A DNA stretch of 64,000 nt, from assembly GCA_965229345.1 (NCBI GenBank), contig OZ245872.1:2418001-2482000 (forward strand), in the 5' to 3' direction. Every line of letters begins with the position of its first letter. Position 1 is the stretch's first letter. The notes under the pieces are model-generated. The model was not told the origin of the DNA. It worked only from the letters and a program-made list of their open reading frames with translations, and made no database searches. Both the position numbers and the translations under genes were made by a program. Shown piece after piece: positions 8,665 to 17,140 of this stretch. Source of the DNA: PBB1 sp965229345 (GTDB lineage Bacteria; Pseudomonadota; Gammaproteobacteria; Burkholderiales; Burkholderiaceae_C).

Positions 8665-8789
8665 AGCGAGCGACTCAAATGGCTGGTGTTGAGGCCCTCT
8701 TTTTGGGTTACTTTTTTCTGGGCCAGCAGAAAAAAGTGACTCGCCTGCCGGGGCGAAATCCCGGCGCGGTCTCACCCAATGGTGCGCTG
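8665..8789 (+). repeat. Inverted repeat element, right copy
   Basis: Bases 8665-8698 are the exact reverse complement of 8467-8500. The following hairpin has arms ACTTTTTTCTG (8710-8720) and its complement (8727-8737) with loop GGCCAG. The left-copy hairpin, read in the same orientation, has arm ACTTTCATTTG and loop GGCCCG. Three arm positions differ and all three are compensated on the other side, so the stem is kept while the sequence changes. The copy ends near 8789, before the transglutaminase gene that ends at 8817. Confidence 0.8.
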
Positions 8790-8816
8790 CCTCGAAAGGC
8801 AACAAGAGGCCACAAA

Positions 8817-9653
8817 TCAGCCAGCCACGCTGATCTCGACAATGTCGGGATTCATGCTCACCATCCTCGCGGGTCCGAAGATGGTGGCAAACGCCACGTC
8901 TTTCGCATCACGGCCGGTGGCCACACGAACCAGCTTGTCGACCGGGGCCATGCCGGTCGGATCGAACATCACCCATCGGCCGCCGAGATACGCCTCGAAG
9001 ATCGCGTGGAAGTCGGGGGGCGGCTCGGCAAAGTGCGCATAGCCACAGACGAGCCGCGCCGGGATGTTCAGCGCGCGGCAGAAAGTAACAGCCAGGTGCG
9101 CGAAGTCGCGACACACGCCGGCGCGCTGCACAAACACGTCGCGCGCGGTCGTCGTGGCCGTGCTGGCACCGATGCGGTAGTCGACGTTCGTGCGCACCCA
9201 CTCGGCGATCGCAGCGACACGCGCATGGCCCGCTGGCAGCCCGCCGAACAGTTTGAAAGCCACCGCGGCCAGATGATCAGATTCGCAGTAGCGCGTGGTC
9301 ATCAGGTTGTGCAGCACCTCATCGGGCAATTCGTCGATGGGGACCTCAGCGGCATGAACATCGTCCACCTCGATCCCGCGAACCACCGTCGCCTGGTAGC
9401 GAAGACACAGCGGCCCCGCCTCGGCGTGCAGGCGCAGCCAGCGGTTGCCAGAGGATGGATCGGTGTTGACACGGTAGGCCACGGGCGGGTCGATGGCGAT
9501 CGACTCGCTCAAGACGGTCTGGCCCATGCTCAGTGAGGCGTGTATCGAAAAGATGAAATCGCAGGGGCCATCGAGCGCATAGCTCAGGCCGCAATCGATC
9601 TGCGAAGTCACGCTGCGCGCTGCGCTGACAGGCGTGTTCAGGGTCTCAGGCAT
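8817..9653 (-). CDS. Transglutaminase-like cysteine protease family protein (second of pair)
   Basis: 278 residues. An N-terminal beta-rich region is followed by a transglutaminase core with Cys181 (GVCRDFAH), His216 (FHAIFE) and Asp231 (MFDPTG), the full catalytic triad. There is no signal peptide. ATG 9653 shares one base with the stop of the upstream paralogue (TGATG), so the two are co-translated. Proteins of this type act as peptidases or amidases in bacteria; substrates are mostly unknown. The genes often found beside such pairs (alpha-E domain and circularly permuted ATP-grasp proteins) are not in this window. The next feature downstream is the inverted repeat. Confidence 0.82.
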   Translation of the reverse strand: MPETLNTPVSAARSVTSQIDCGLSYALDGPCDFIFSIHASLSMGQTVLSESIAIDPPVAYRVNTDPSSGNRWLRLHAEAGPLCLRYQATVVRGIEVDDVHAAEVPIDELPDEVLHNLMTTRYCESDHLAAVAFKLFGGLPAGHARVAAIAEWVRTNVDYRIGASTATTTARDVFVQRAGVCRDFAHLAVTFCRALNIPARLVCGYAHFAEPPPDFHAIFEAYLGGRWVMFDPTGMAPVDKLVRVATGRDAKDVAFATIFGPARMVSMNPDIVEISVAG

Positions 9654-10540
9654 CAGGTTCTCTTTCGCACTTGCACGTCGACGAACATGCCGAGGTGATC
9701 TCCAGGAAATCCTTGCCACGAACCCGACACCGGTGAGGCGCCACTGGCGTGGCGGGCGACACCCACGCGGATGAGGTCGGTGCCGCCGATCAGGTTGTTG
9801 GTCGGGTCGAACGGCATCCAGCCAGCGCCTGGCAGGTACACCTGCAGCCAGGCGTGGGTGGCGCCGGCACCGAGCCACTCCGCACCCTCACCGCCGTCAA
9901 GCCAGGGGGTGTACAGATAGCCCGTGACGAATCGGGCGGCGTAGCCCAGCTGTCGGATCGCTTCGATCATCAAGGTCGCGAAATCGCGGCAGGTGCCGCT
10001 GCCCCAACGCAGGGTTTCACAGGGCGGCTGCACACCCTCGTCGTAGCGTGCCTGGTAGCGCATGACCTTGCGAATGAACTGTGTCATGTCGATCAGCAGC
10101 TGCGTGGACCCGGTCGGCCCGTCGGTGCGGATGAACTGCCGGGCCCAGGCCATCAGTTCGCCGGTGGGATCGTCGTAGTACGGCGCAAGATACGCCGCCA
10201 GTGCAATGCGTTCTTCATCGCTGTACTGGAATGGATACGCCACTGCATCGGGATTCAGTGGCAGGTCGAGCGCGCGCGTGCCGGTGTGCTCGACGGTGAA
10301 CGACGACACCACCTTGAGCTCCTCTGCAGGGCTTTGCGGCTGGACCAGCGCCACCGAGTTCGAGTAGGCGTCTTGCACCATGCGGATGTCGACGGGCGCA
10401 GGCGTCACCTCCATGCTGGTGGCCAAGACCCGCAGGTCATGGCTGTCGCGTGGCCGGAACATCACCCGGTGCTCACCCAACGAGACGGGCTGGGCGTAGC
10501 GGTAATGCGTGGTGTGGGTGATGTCGAAGAAGATGGACAT
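9653..10540 (-). CDS. Transglutaminase-like protein with N-terminal beta domain (first of pair)
   Basis: 295 residues. The N terminus (THTTHYRYAQPVSLGEHRV) is the bacterial transglutaminase-like N-terminal domain, and the core carries Cys184 (GSGTCRD), His229 (GATHAW) and Asp245 (FDPTNN). All three catalytic residues are present. No signal peptide or membrane helix is visible, so it should be cytoplasmic. It is followed without a gap by a second, more divergent transglutaminase. The two differ in length and in the residues around the triad, so they are probably not interchangeable. Function is a predicted cysteine peptidase or amidase. Confidence 0.85.
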   Translation of the reverse strand: MSIFFDITHTTHYRYAQPVSLGEHRVMFRPRDSHDLRVLATSMEVTPAPVDIRMVQDAYSNSVALVQPQSPAEELKVVSSFTVEHTGTRALDLPLNPDAVAYPFQYSDEERIALAAYLAPYYDDPTGELMAWARQFIRTDGPTGSTQLLIDMTQFIRKVMRYQARYDEGVQPPCETLRWGSGTCRDFATLMIEAIRQLGYAARFVTGYLYTPWLDGGEGAEWLGAGATHAWLQVYLPGAGWMPFDPTNNLIGGTDLIRVGVARHASGASPVSGSWQGFPGDHLGMFVDVQVRKRT

Positions 10541-10801
10541 GGGAGGCGCTCAGAGGGTCAAGGGCCGGGCTGAGAAAGGCGGTCGGATCCAGACAACATC
10601 AGGTGGGCGCCCGGGATCAAGCCAACAGCCAGTGTCGAGCGAGCAGGCCACAAGCGCTGTCGGGACGCCCCGAAGCGACATGTCGGTGTTGTCCTACGCG
10701 CACGGCGCCCAACCCGAATCTCGTTCGCAATGGGGACGTGATCGGCCTACCTACAATTCAGGTGAACTTTGCAGTGCACCCTGCGCTTGCGCCCCTCACC
10801 G
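10541..10801. other. Intergenic region before the methyltransferase gene
   Basis: 261 bases between divergent genes. TACAAT at 10752-10757 could be a -10 element for the methyltransferase, but no good -35 is seen. Nothing else is recognisable. Confidence 0.4.
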
Positions 10802-11764
10802 ATGCCAACGTCCCCATGGAAGCTTGATCGCAGCCGCCTCGAACAGGTCCCGTGTCCCTTGTGCCGGGGAGTCCGGTTTGAACGTCTGGCCGAGACAGAC
10901 CGCTACGACATGGGGCTGATCACCGTGGGCTGCGCGGGCTGTGGTCTGGTGATGACGAATCCGCAGCCAACGGCCGAAGCGCTCGACGATTTCTACGCCA
11001 ACCACTACCGACACTTCTACAGCGACTATGGTCCCCGCGATGGCGTGCCGACGCTGGAGCACATCCGCGCCCAGCGCGTCGACAGGCGATGCGCCGTGAC
11101 GGCTGAACTGCTGGTCGACCGCGGTGAGTTGCTGCCGCAGATGGTGGTGCTCGATATTGGCGCGGCCGAAGGCTCCATGCTCAAGGCGCTGGGCGATCGG
11201 GTGCCCACCACCCGACGCATAGCTATCGAACCCAACCCGACATTCGGCCGCTTTGCCAGGGCCCACGCAGGCTGCGAGTGGCATGCGAGCCTGGCAGACC
11301 TGCGCGCCTCCACGCCACCGCTGATCGATCTGGTCATCATCAACCATGTGCTGGAGCATCTGAAGCAGCCGGGACAGGTGCTCGAATCGCTGAAGCCGTT
11401 GCTCGCCCCGAACGCCCGGGTGTACATCGAGGTGCCCGACGTCACCGAGTACCAGAAGCTGGTGATGCTGCACATCGCGCACCTGTATCACTTCAGCGCC
11501 GACACGCTGGCCCAACTGGCAACACATGCGGGTTTCGACGTGCGCCTGATCGAAAAGCATGCGCCAGCGAAGCACCCGCTTTCACTGCGCTGCGTGCTGG
11601 CCGTCGCTGACCCTGCGTCCACCCAGGCACCTCAGCTTCCGCAGGTCCATCACCGCGCCGGCTGGGACAGCGTCACCGCCTGCGCGCGTCACGCCTGGTT
11701 TGCACATTTCAAAAGCGCGCTGCGCAGAGCGTGGCGCCGGCGATCACGCCCGGCGTCCGCCTGA
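10802..11764 (+). CDS. Class I SAM-dependent methyltransferase with zinc ribbon
   Basis: 320 residues. Cys18, Cys21, Cys44 and Cys47 form an N-terminal CPLC/CAGC zinc ribbon, followed by the SAM-binding motif VVLDIGAAEGS (near residue 114) and INHVLEHL (near 181). This arrangement is common in Methyltransf_23 proteins that act on sugars or small molecules, often in polysaccharide clusters. The C terminus is Arg-rich. I prefer ATG 10802; ATG 10769 in the same frame is possible. It lies alone on the plus strand, convergent with the DUF1345 gene and about 2.4 kb from the lipopolysaccharide genes, so a role in surface sugar modification is only a guess. Confidence 0.75.
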   Translation: MPTSPWKLDRSRLEQVPCPLCRGVRFERLAETDRYDMGLITVGCAGCGLVMTNPQPTAEALDDFYANHYRHFYSDYGPRDGVPTLEHIRAQRVDRRCAVTAELLVDRGELLPQMVVLDIGAAEGSMLKALGDRVPTTRRIAIEPNPTFGRFARAHAGCEWHASLADLRASTPPLIDLVIINHVLEHLKQPGQVLESLKPLLAPNARVYIEVPDVTEYQKLVMLHIAHLYHFSADTLAQLATHAGFDVRLIEKHAPAKHPLSLRCVLAVADPASTQAPQLPQVHHRAGWDSVTACARHAWFAHFKSALRRAWRRRSRPASA

Positions 11765-11780
11765 GGCGCTCACCCGTCAC

Positions 11781-12434
11781 TCAGAACAAGCTGGCCGCGA
11801 TGTTGATCGTGAATGCCAGGATCGCGGTGTTGAACGCGAACGACAGCACCGACTGCAGCAGCACTAGGCGCCGCATCGCCGGCGTCGAGATGCTCACATC
11901 GGCCGTCTGCGACGCGACGGCGATGGTGAACGAGAAATACAGAAAGTCGGCGTAGTCGGGCTTGAAGCTGCCATCGCTCTGGGGAAAGTTCAATCCACTG
12001 CCCTGCGCCGTTCGGTAGTAGTGGCTGGCGTAGGTGAGTGCGAACATGGTCGGCACCAGCAACCAGGAACCCGCCACCGTGGCCAGCGCGAAAAGCACAT
12101 GGGACAGCGCGTGCGGGGTCCCGGGCGCTTTCGCAGCCATCAGTTCGGCGACGATGCCGAACAGACTGACCACCGCCGCAAGAACGACGATCCCCAGCAC
12201 CGTCGAAGCCGCCTCGGCCTGTGCCACGGCAATGCGCCGCAGCCGGGTGTGATCGGCCCGGAACATCATCTCGGCGGCCAGCAGCAGGTACAGCCAGACC
12301 GACACGTTCCAGCCGAACAGGCAGCGGGTCACGGCGTGGTGCGTGCCGGGCAGCACCCCGGCCGCCACGACGCCCGCCGCGATCGACAGCATCAATCGCG
12401 GGCGCACACGCAGGTGGGAAAACAGGCGACTCAT
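11781..12434 (-). CDS. DUF1345 membrane protein
   Basis: 217 residues with five or more hydrophobic helices. The central FSFTIAVASQTADVSI and the C-terminal LLQSVLSFAFNTAILAFTI are the characteristic DUF1345 segments. Function of the family is not established. I chose ATG 12434 (MSRLFSH); ATG 12449 in frame would add five residues. It lies 31 bases downstream of the NRAMP-like transporter gene on the same strand and is probably co-transcribed with it. Confidence 0.8.
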   Translation of the reverse strand: MSRLFSHLRVRPRLMLSIAAGVVAAGVLPGTHHAVTRCLFGWNVSVWLYLLLAAEMMFRADHTRLRRIAVAQAEAASTVLGIVVLAAVVSLFGIVAELMAAKAPGTPHALSHVLFALATVAGSWLLVPTMFALTYASHYYRTAQGSGLNFPQSDGSFKPDYADFLYFSFTIAVASQTADVSISTPAMRRLVLLQSVLSFAFNTAILAFTINIAASLF

Positions 12435-12465
12435 CGGATCCTCAGGCACGGCACGACGCAGGGCC

Positions 12466-13737
12466 TCACAGTGTGGCGAACATCGCGATCACGGTGAGCG
12501 CCATCACGCCGGTGGCACCCCAGCCGAGCCAGCACAGCCGTTTGCCGATGACCTGCTCGCCCATGGTCGCATGGCGCGAGGCCAGCAACATCATCACCGC
12601 CATGATGGGCACCGCGATCACGCCGTTCAGCACCGCCGACCAGAACAGTTCCCTGACCGGGTCGGTGGGCGTGAAACACAGGATCACGCCACCGACCGTG
12701 GCCGCAGCGATCACGCCGTAGAAGCCACGCCCTTCGCCCCGGTCCAGACGCAGACTCAGGCTGCCGTGCCAGCCAGCCGCCTCGGCCACCGCATAGGCCG
12801 CCGAGCCCGCCAGCACCGGTACCGCCAGCATGCCCGTGCCAATGATGCCCAGACTGAACAGCACGAAGGTCAGGTCGCCGGCGAGCGGCCGCAAGGCTTC
12901 GGCGGCCTGTGCCGAGGTCTGGATGTCGGTGACACCGGCCGCGTGCAGCGTGGCGGCGGTGCTCAGGATGATGAAAAAGGCGATCAGATTGGAGAACGTC
13001 ATGCCAACGACGGTGTCCGCCTTGATGCGCTTGAGGTGACGCCGCACCGTGGCAGCGGTACGGGGGGCATCGCGATCGGCCTGCGTGTCTTCCATCTCCT
13101 GCGCGGCTTGCCAGAAGAACAGGTACGGGCTGATGGTGGTGCCGAACACCGCGACCACCATCAGCAGCACTTCATGGCCGCCAGGCAGCTTCGGATGCAC
13201 GATGGCCCGCGCCACCTGCCACCAGTCCAGGTGCAGCGAGAACGCGACCGCGACGTAGGCCAGCAGGGCCAAGGTCAGCCACTTCAGCCATCGCACGTAA
13301 GTCTGGTACGGCAAAAAGACCTGCAGCACCAGACACAACAGGCCAAAGGTCACGGCGTAGACGTGCGCCGAGCCGCCAACCAGCAGCCGCAAGGCTTCAG
13401 CCATCGCGGCGATGTCCGCCGCCACGTTCAGGGTATTGGCCAGCAGCAGCATCCCCACCACGGCCAGCAGCACCCAGCGCGGAAAACTCTCCTTGATGTT
13501 GGCGGCCAGCCCACGCCGGGTCACGAAGCCGATGCGTGCGCCAACGATCTGTATGGCCACCATCAACGGCAGCGTGATCACCACCGTCCAGAGCATCGAG
13601 TAACCGAATTGCGCGCCAGCCTGGGAGTAGGTGGCGATCCCGCTCGGATCGTCGTCTGCGGCGCCGGTGATCAGTCCAGGACCGAGTCGATGCAGGTTTT
13701 TGGCAAATTTGCGTTGAAGAATGGGAAGCTCCGGCAA
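12466..13737 (-). CDS. NRAMP-like divalent metal transporter family protein, non-canonical motifs
   Basis: 423 residues with about eleven membrane helices and clear NRAMP fold similarity. The first-helix metal motif, DPGN in classical Mn/Fe transporters, reads DDDPSG here (28-33). The sixth-helix MPH is replaced by a segment reading SPYLFFWQAAQEMED (203-217). Both metal-site positions therefore differ, as in a widespread but poorly studied bacterial side branch of the family. A transported ion cannot be assigned; calling it a manganese or iron importer would go beyond the sequence. No metal-regulator site or riboswitch is evident upstream (13738-13814). Confidence 0.75.
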   Translation of the reverse strand: MPELPILQRKFAKNLHRLGPGLITGAADDDPSGIATYSQAGAQFGYSMLWTVVITLPLMVAIQIVGARIGFVTRRGLAANIKESFPRWVLLAVVGMLLLANTLNVAADIAAMAEALRLLVGGSAHVYAVTFGLLCLVLQVFLPYQTYVRWLKWLTLALLAYVAVAFSLHLDWWQVARAIVHPKLPGGHEVLLMVVAVFGTTISPYLFFWQAAQEMEDTQADRDAPRTAATVRRHLKRIKADTVVGMTFSNLIAFFIILSTAATLHAAGVTDIQTSAQAAEALRPLAGDLTFVLFSLGIIGTGMLAVPVLAGSAAYAVAEAAGWHGSLSLRLDRGEGRGFYGVIAAATVGGVILCFTPTDPVRELFWSAVLNGVIAVPIMAVMMLLASRHATMGEQVIGKRLCWLGWGATGVMALTVIAMFATL

Positions 13738-13814
13738 GGTTGATCAGACCCGATTAGCGCACGCTCCGCTGAACGCAAGCTTGGGTCGCACGCCGGTAGG
13801 CACACGGTCTTCCG

Positions 13815-14384
13815 TCAGCCCAGGTCCAGGCGCTCGCCGTAGGCGGGAGCTGGCGGCCAGTCGCTGGCACTGACGGGTGGGCCACTGCCCTGCCGCAACC
13901 GGCGCGCGGCATGGATCCACCCTGCATGACCGACGACACAGCACCCAGGGCGACGCGGGGCGCGGGCCAGCCAGTCGGCGCAACGCGCGAACAGCATCGA
14001 CACCGACTCCCCGCCATGGCCCTGGTAGTTCGCCAGATCGCTGCACCAGGCGCTGACGGCCGGCTCTCCGATCGTGTCCCAGCCCTCGCCGTCCCACTGG
14101 CCGAAGTCGATCTCTGCCAGCGCGGCATCGATGTGATGGACCCAGCCCCAGCGCGCCAGCCAGCGACCCACGTCGGCGCCGCGGCGCAGCGCCGAGGTGT
14201 GCACCTCGTGCGGCAGCTGGTACCGCCTGGCGTGCTGGCGTATCCGGTGTGCGAGGCGCTTGGATTTCCGAGGGTCGACCGGCAGATCGGTCCGGCCGAT
14301 GCACCGGCCCGCCGCGGCCACCGGTCGCGGGTGGCGCCAGACGTGAAGCACCGTGGCGCTGCCGGGCGACCGCGCGTCACGCAC
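13815..14384 (-). CDS. cobC: Histidine phosphatase, probable alpha-ribazole phosphatase
   Basis: 189 residues of the histidine phosphatase superfamily. The phosphate-accepting motif, RHG in most members, is RHPRP (17-21); IGRTDLP and IDFGQWDGEGW follow as in CobC proteins, and the second His is in VVGHAGW. CobC removes the 5-prime phosphate from alpha-ribazole phosphate or from adenosylcobalamin phosphate, the end of the nucleotide-loop pathway. It is last in the cobalamin operon, and its first eight bases overlap the end of cobS, which supports the assignment. Confidence 0.8.
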   Translation of the reverse strand: MRDARSPGSATVLHVWRHPRPVAAAGRCIGRTDLPVDPRKSKRLAHRIRQHARRYQLPHEVHTSALRRGADVGRWLARWGWVHHIDAALAEIDFGQWDGEGWDTIGEPAVSAWCSDLANYQGHGGESVSMLFARCADWLARAPRRPGCCVVGHAGWIHAARRLRQGSGPPVSASDWPPAPAYGERLDLG

Positions 14385-15171
14385 CGGGGTGGCCCAGCCC
14401 GACCTGCCACACCGCCGACCAGGTCAGCAGCAGCAGCACCTCGGTGAGTTGCTGCGCGGCGCCCAGTGTGTCGCCGGTGACACCCCCCAGTCGCCTGCGG
14501 AACCAGCGCGCACTCCAGGCAGCGCCCACGATCACGGCCAGCAACCCGGCAGCCACTGGAACCCGCCAGGGCGCATGACCCAGCGCCAACGCGACAGCGA
14601 TCAGCAGCATCCAAACGCACGACACCACCCACCCGCCCGACGACATGCGCTGCGCCAAGGGCTTGGCCTTGGCGTGTTCGAGGTCACCGGCATAGGGCAG
14701 AAAACGGATCAGCGAGGTCGATGCAGCGCGCGAAGCGGTGTGGCCCAGCAGCAGCGCGGCGCACCCCCAGGCCACCGGCAGCGACGCCAGCGCAGTCGCC
14801 TTCAGCGCCAGCATCATCAGCAGGCCCATCGCGCCATAGGCACCGATGCGGGAGTCCTTCATGATCTCCAGCGCCCGCTCGCGGCTCACCGTGCCGCCCA
14901 GGCCATCGCAGGTGTCGGCCCAGCCGTCTTCGTGAAAGCCACCCGTGAGCCACATCGTCGAAGCCATCGACAACAGCACCGCCACATGCCACGGCAACAC
15001 CCAACTCGACACCCACAGCACCGCAGCGGCCACGCCCCCGACGGCGATGCCGATCAACGAGAAATGACGCGCGCTCTGGTGCAGCCACTCCGGCTCGAAG
15101 CCGACCCACTTCGGCACCGGCACGCGGGTGAAGAACTGCAGCGCGATGAACGCCAGGCGCAGCTCGTGCAT
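14377..15171 (-). CDS. cobS: Adenosylcobinamide-GDP ribazoletransferase
   Basis: 264 residues, a polytopic inner-membrane protein. FFTRVPVP near the N terminus and GGFHEDGWADTCDGLGG followed by RIGAYG are diagnostic of CobS (CobV). It joins adenosylcobinamide-GDP to alpha-ribazole, or its 5-prime phosphate, to give the cobalamin nucleotide loop. ATG 15171 is the first methionine before the conserved start HELRLAF; the frame is open further upstream but the residues there are Pro/Arg-rich and unlike the family. About 90 bases separate it from cobT, and the end overlaps cobC. Confidence 0.93.
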   Translation of the reverse strand: MHELRLAFIALQFFTRVPVPKWVGFEPEWLHQSARHFSLIGIAVGGVAAAVLWVSSWVLPWHVAVLLSMASTMWLTGGFHEDGWADTCDGLGGTVSRERALEIMKDSRIGAYGAMGLLMMLALKATALASLPVAWGCAALLLGHTASRAASTSLIRFLPYAGDLEHAKAKPLAQRMSSGGWVVSCVWMLLIAVALALGHAPWRVPVAAGLLAVIVGAAWSARWFRRRLGGVTGDTLGAAQQLTEVLLLLTWSAVWQVGLGHPGA

Positions 15172-15260
15172 CAGGCGCGAAGACCATGAACGCGGCCCGG
15201 GGGCCCGGCCTGGCGCAGTCGGTGACGGCGTGGGCACGGTCAACGGCGTCCCCTGACGGA

Positions 15261-16313
15261 TCAGCTGCCGGCGCGAGTGGCCACACCCGCCGACTCGAAG
15301 CTGGCCATCTCGCACAGCAGCCTCGCTGCGCTGTCGATCAGCGGCCAGGCCAGCGCCGCACCCGAGCCTTCGCCCAGGCGCAGCCCCAGGTCCAGCAAAG
15401 GCACCACACCCAAAGCGCGCAGCATCACCGCGTGACCGGCCTCGTCGGACCGGTGCGAAAAAACGCAGCCTTCCACGACCGAGTCTCCACGGGCCTGTGC
15501 GCAACGCTGCGCCACCAGCACGGCCGCACCGGTGATGAAGCCATCGATCACGACCAGGCGGCGCTCTTCAACCGCCTGCAGCACCGCGCCGACCAGCATC
15601 GCGATCTCGAAGCCGCCGAACGCGGCCAAGGCATCCAGCGGCGCCTCGACTCCGTGGTGCCGCGTGAGCACGCGTGTCAGCACGGCGCACTTGTGGGCCA
15701 GGCCTCGGTCGTCGAGCCCGGTGCCTCGGCCGATGCAGCGCTCGATCGGCTCGCCCGTCAGCCGCGCCAGCAGCAATGCGGCACTCGAGCTGTTGCCGAT
15801 GCCCATCTCCCCCAGCAGCACCGAATTGCCCGGCAGCTCACGCACCACCTCGCGGCCCAGGCGCATGGCCTGGGCGCACTGGGCCTCGCTCATCGCGGGT
15901 CCCATGAGCGCATCGGCGGTGCCCGGCGCGATCTTGCGGTTGAGCAAGCCGGCGCGCGGCGCGAAGTCGTGGCGCACGCCCGCGTCGACCACCGTCAGCG
16001 ACAGACCATGCTGTCGCGCCAGCACGCTGATGGCGGCCCCGCCGGCGAGGAAGTTCTCCACCATCTGCCAGGTGACGTCCGAGGGATAGGCCGACACCCC
16101 CTGAGCAGCCAGCCCGTGGTCGCCCGCGAACACCACCATCTGCGGCTGCGTCAGCACCGGTTGCTCACTGCGCAGGATCAAGCCGATCTGCAGCGCGAGC
16201 GCTTCGATGCGGCCCAGCGAGCCGATCGGTTTGGTCTTCTGATCGATCCGCTGGTGCAGACGGACACGCAAGGCGGCCGTGTCGGCATCGTCGGTATGGA
16301 CAGTGGTGTTCAT
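15261..16313 (-). CDS. cobT: Nicotinate-nucleotide-dimethylbenzimidazole phosphoribosyltransferase
   Basis: 350 residues. KPIGSLGRIE near residue 27, VVFAGDHGL, GEMGIGNSSSAA and the C-terminal GLRLGEGSGAAL with the catalytic Glu are all conserved CobT features. The enzyme activates the lower ligand by making alpha-ribazole phosphate from nicotinate mononucleotide and dimethylbenzimidazole, the substrate for CobS. ATG 16313 is preferred; ATG 16319 two codons earlier is also possible. It sits between btuD and cobS in the salvage operon. Confidence 0.94.
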   Translation of the reverse strand: MNTTVHTDDADTAALRVRLHQRIDQKTKPIGSLGRIEALALQIGLILRSEQPVLTQPQMVVFAGDHGLAAQGVSAYPSDVTWQMVENFLAGGAAISVLARQHGLSLTVVDAGVRHDFAPRAGLLNRKIAPGTADALMGPAMSEAQCAQAMRLGREVVRELPGNSVLLGEMGIGNSSSAALLLARLTGEPIERCIGRGTGLDDRGLAHKCAVLTRVLTRHHGVEAPLDALAAFGGFEIAMLVGAVLQAVEERRLVVIDGFITGAAVLVAQRCAQARGDSVVEGCVFSHRSDEAGHAVMLRALGVVPLLDLGLRLGEGSGAALAWPLIDSAARLLCEMASFESAGVATRAGS

Positions 16314-16348
16314 GGGCACGGGTGACTGAGCATGACGAAGATGAGGTC

Positions 16349-17140
16349 TCAGAGGCAGGGTACCGCCGTCAAACGCCCGCCGATCTCCTCGATCGACAGG
16401 GCCCCGCCGAACACCTGCACCAGGGCCGCCTGCACCTCGGCCGAACGGGCCGGGCCCTCGGCGCGCACCCTGCCCTGCTGCAGCACCACAAGGCGATCGG
16501 CCTGCAACGCCAGCGGCAGATCGTGCAGCACGCTGACCACGGTGGTGCCGGCCGCCGCGAGGCGCTGCAGCAAGCGCACCACAGCCACCTGGTGCGGCGG
16601 ATCGAGGTGCGTGGTCGGCTCATCGAGCAGCAGCACCGGGGCACCGACGGCGAGCGCGCGCGCCAGCAGCACCCGCTGGCGCTCGCCCCCTGACAGCTCA
16701 TGCAGGCGTCGGCACTGCCAGTCGTTGCATTCGGTGGCCGCCATGGCGGCATCGACCGCCGCATCGTCATGCGAACCGGGTGCTGCAAACAGGCCCAGGT
16801 GCGGCAGCCGCCCGAGCTGCACCACATCGCGCACGGTCAGCTCGCCACTGGCCTCACCCGCTTCGTGCTGGGCCAGCCAGGCGATGCGCCGTCCGCGCTC
16901 GCGCGCACTGTGCTCGACCAGCGCGCGGCCTTCGAGCAGAACATGCCCCGACTGGGGTGACAGCAGCCCGGCCAGCACGCGCAGCAAGGTCGACTTGCCA
17001 CCGCCGTTCGGGCCCACGACCGCCGTCCAGCCGGGCGTCAACGCCAGCGACACACCGCGCAGCACCGGCGGCCCGCCGAGCGAGATCTCCAGACCCTCGG
17101 CTCGGAGAGCGCACGACGACGTGGCGGCGCTGCCCATCAT
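16349..17140 (-). CDS. btuD: Cobalamin ABC transporter ATP-binding protein
   Basis: 263 residues of a FepC/BtuD-type ATPase. Walker A is GPNGGGKST, the signature LSGGERQR and Walker B LLLDEPTTHLD, followed by the switch His in VLHDL. It powers import through the BtuC permease at the inner membrane. ATG 17140 overlaps the btuC stop by four bases (ATGA), so the pair is translationally coupled. The substrate, cobalamin or cobinamide, is inferred from the cob genes on both sides and the B12 riboswitch upstream of the operon; the sequence alone would also fit siderophore import. Confidence 0.88.
   Translation of the reverse strand: MMGSAATSSCALRAEGLEISLGGPPVLRGVSLALTPGWTAVVGPNGGGKSTLLRVLAGLLSPQSGHVLLEGRALVEHSARERGRRIAWLAQHEAGEASGELTVRDVVQLGRLPHLGLFAAPGSHDDAAVDAAMAATECNDWQCRRLHELSGGERQRVLLARALAVGAPVLLLDEPTTHLDPPHQVAVVRLLQRLAAAGTTVVSVLHDLPLALQADRLVVLQQGRVRAEGPARSAEVQAALVQVFGGALSIEEIGGRLTAVPCL

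Noticed and set aside
8518..8805. Minus-strand open frame of 95 codons across the repeat spacer and right arm
   Set aside because: No recognisable domain, and half of it is repeat sequence. It could be worth a search if the repeat is found in many copies, but I cannot support it as a gene.
12343..13743. Long plus-strand open frame of 466 codons opposite the NRAMP-like gene
   Set aside because: It is His/Gln/Arg-rich with no domain and is the antisense shadow of a gene with clear membrane helices, as expected at high GC.
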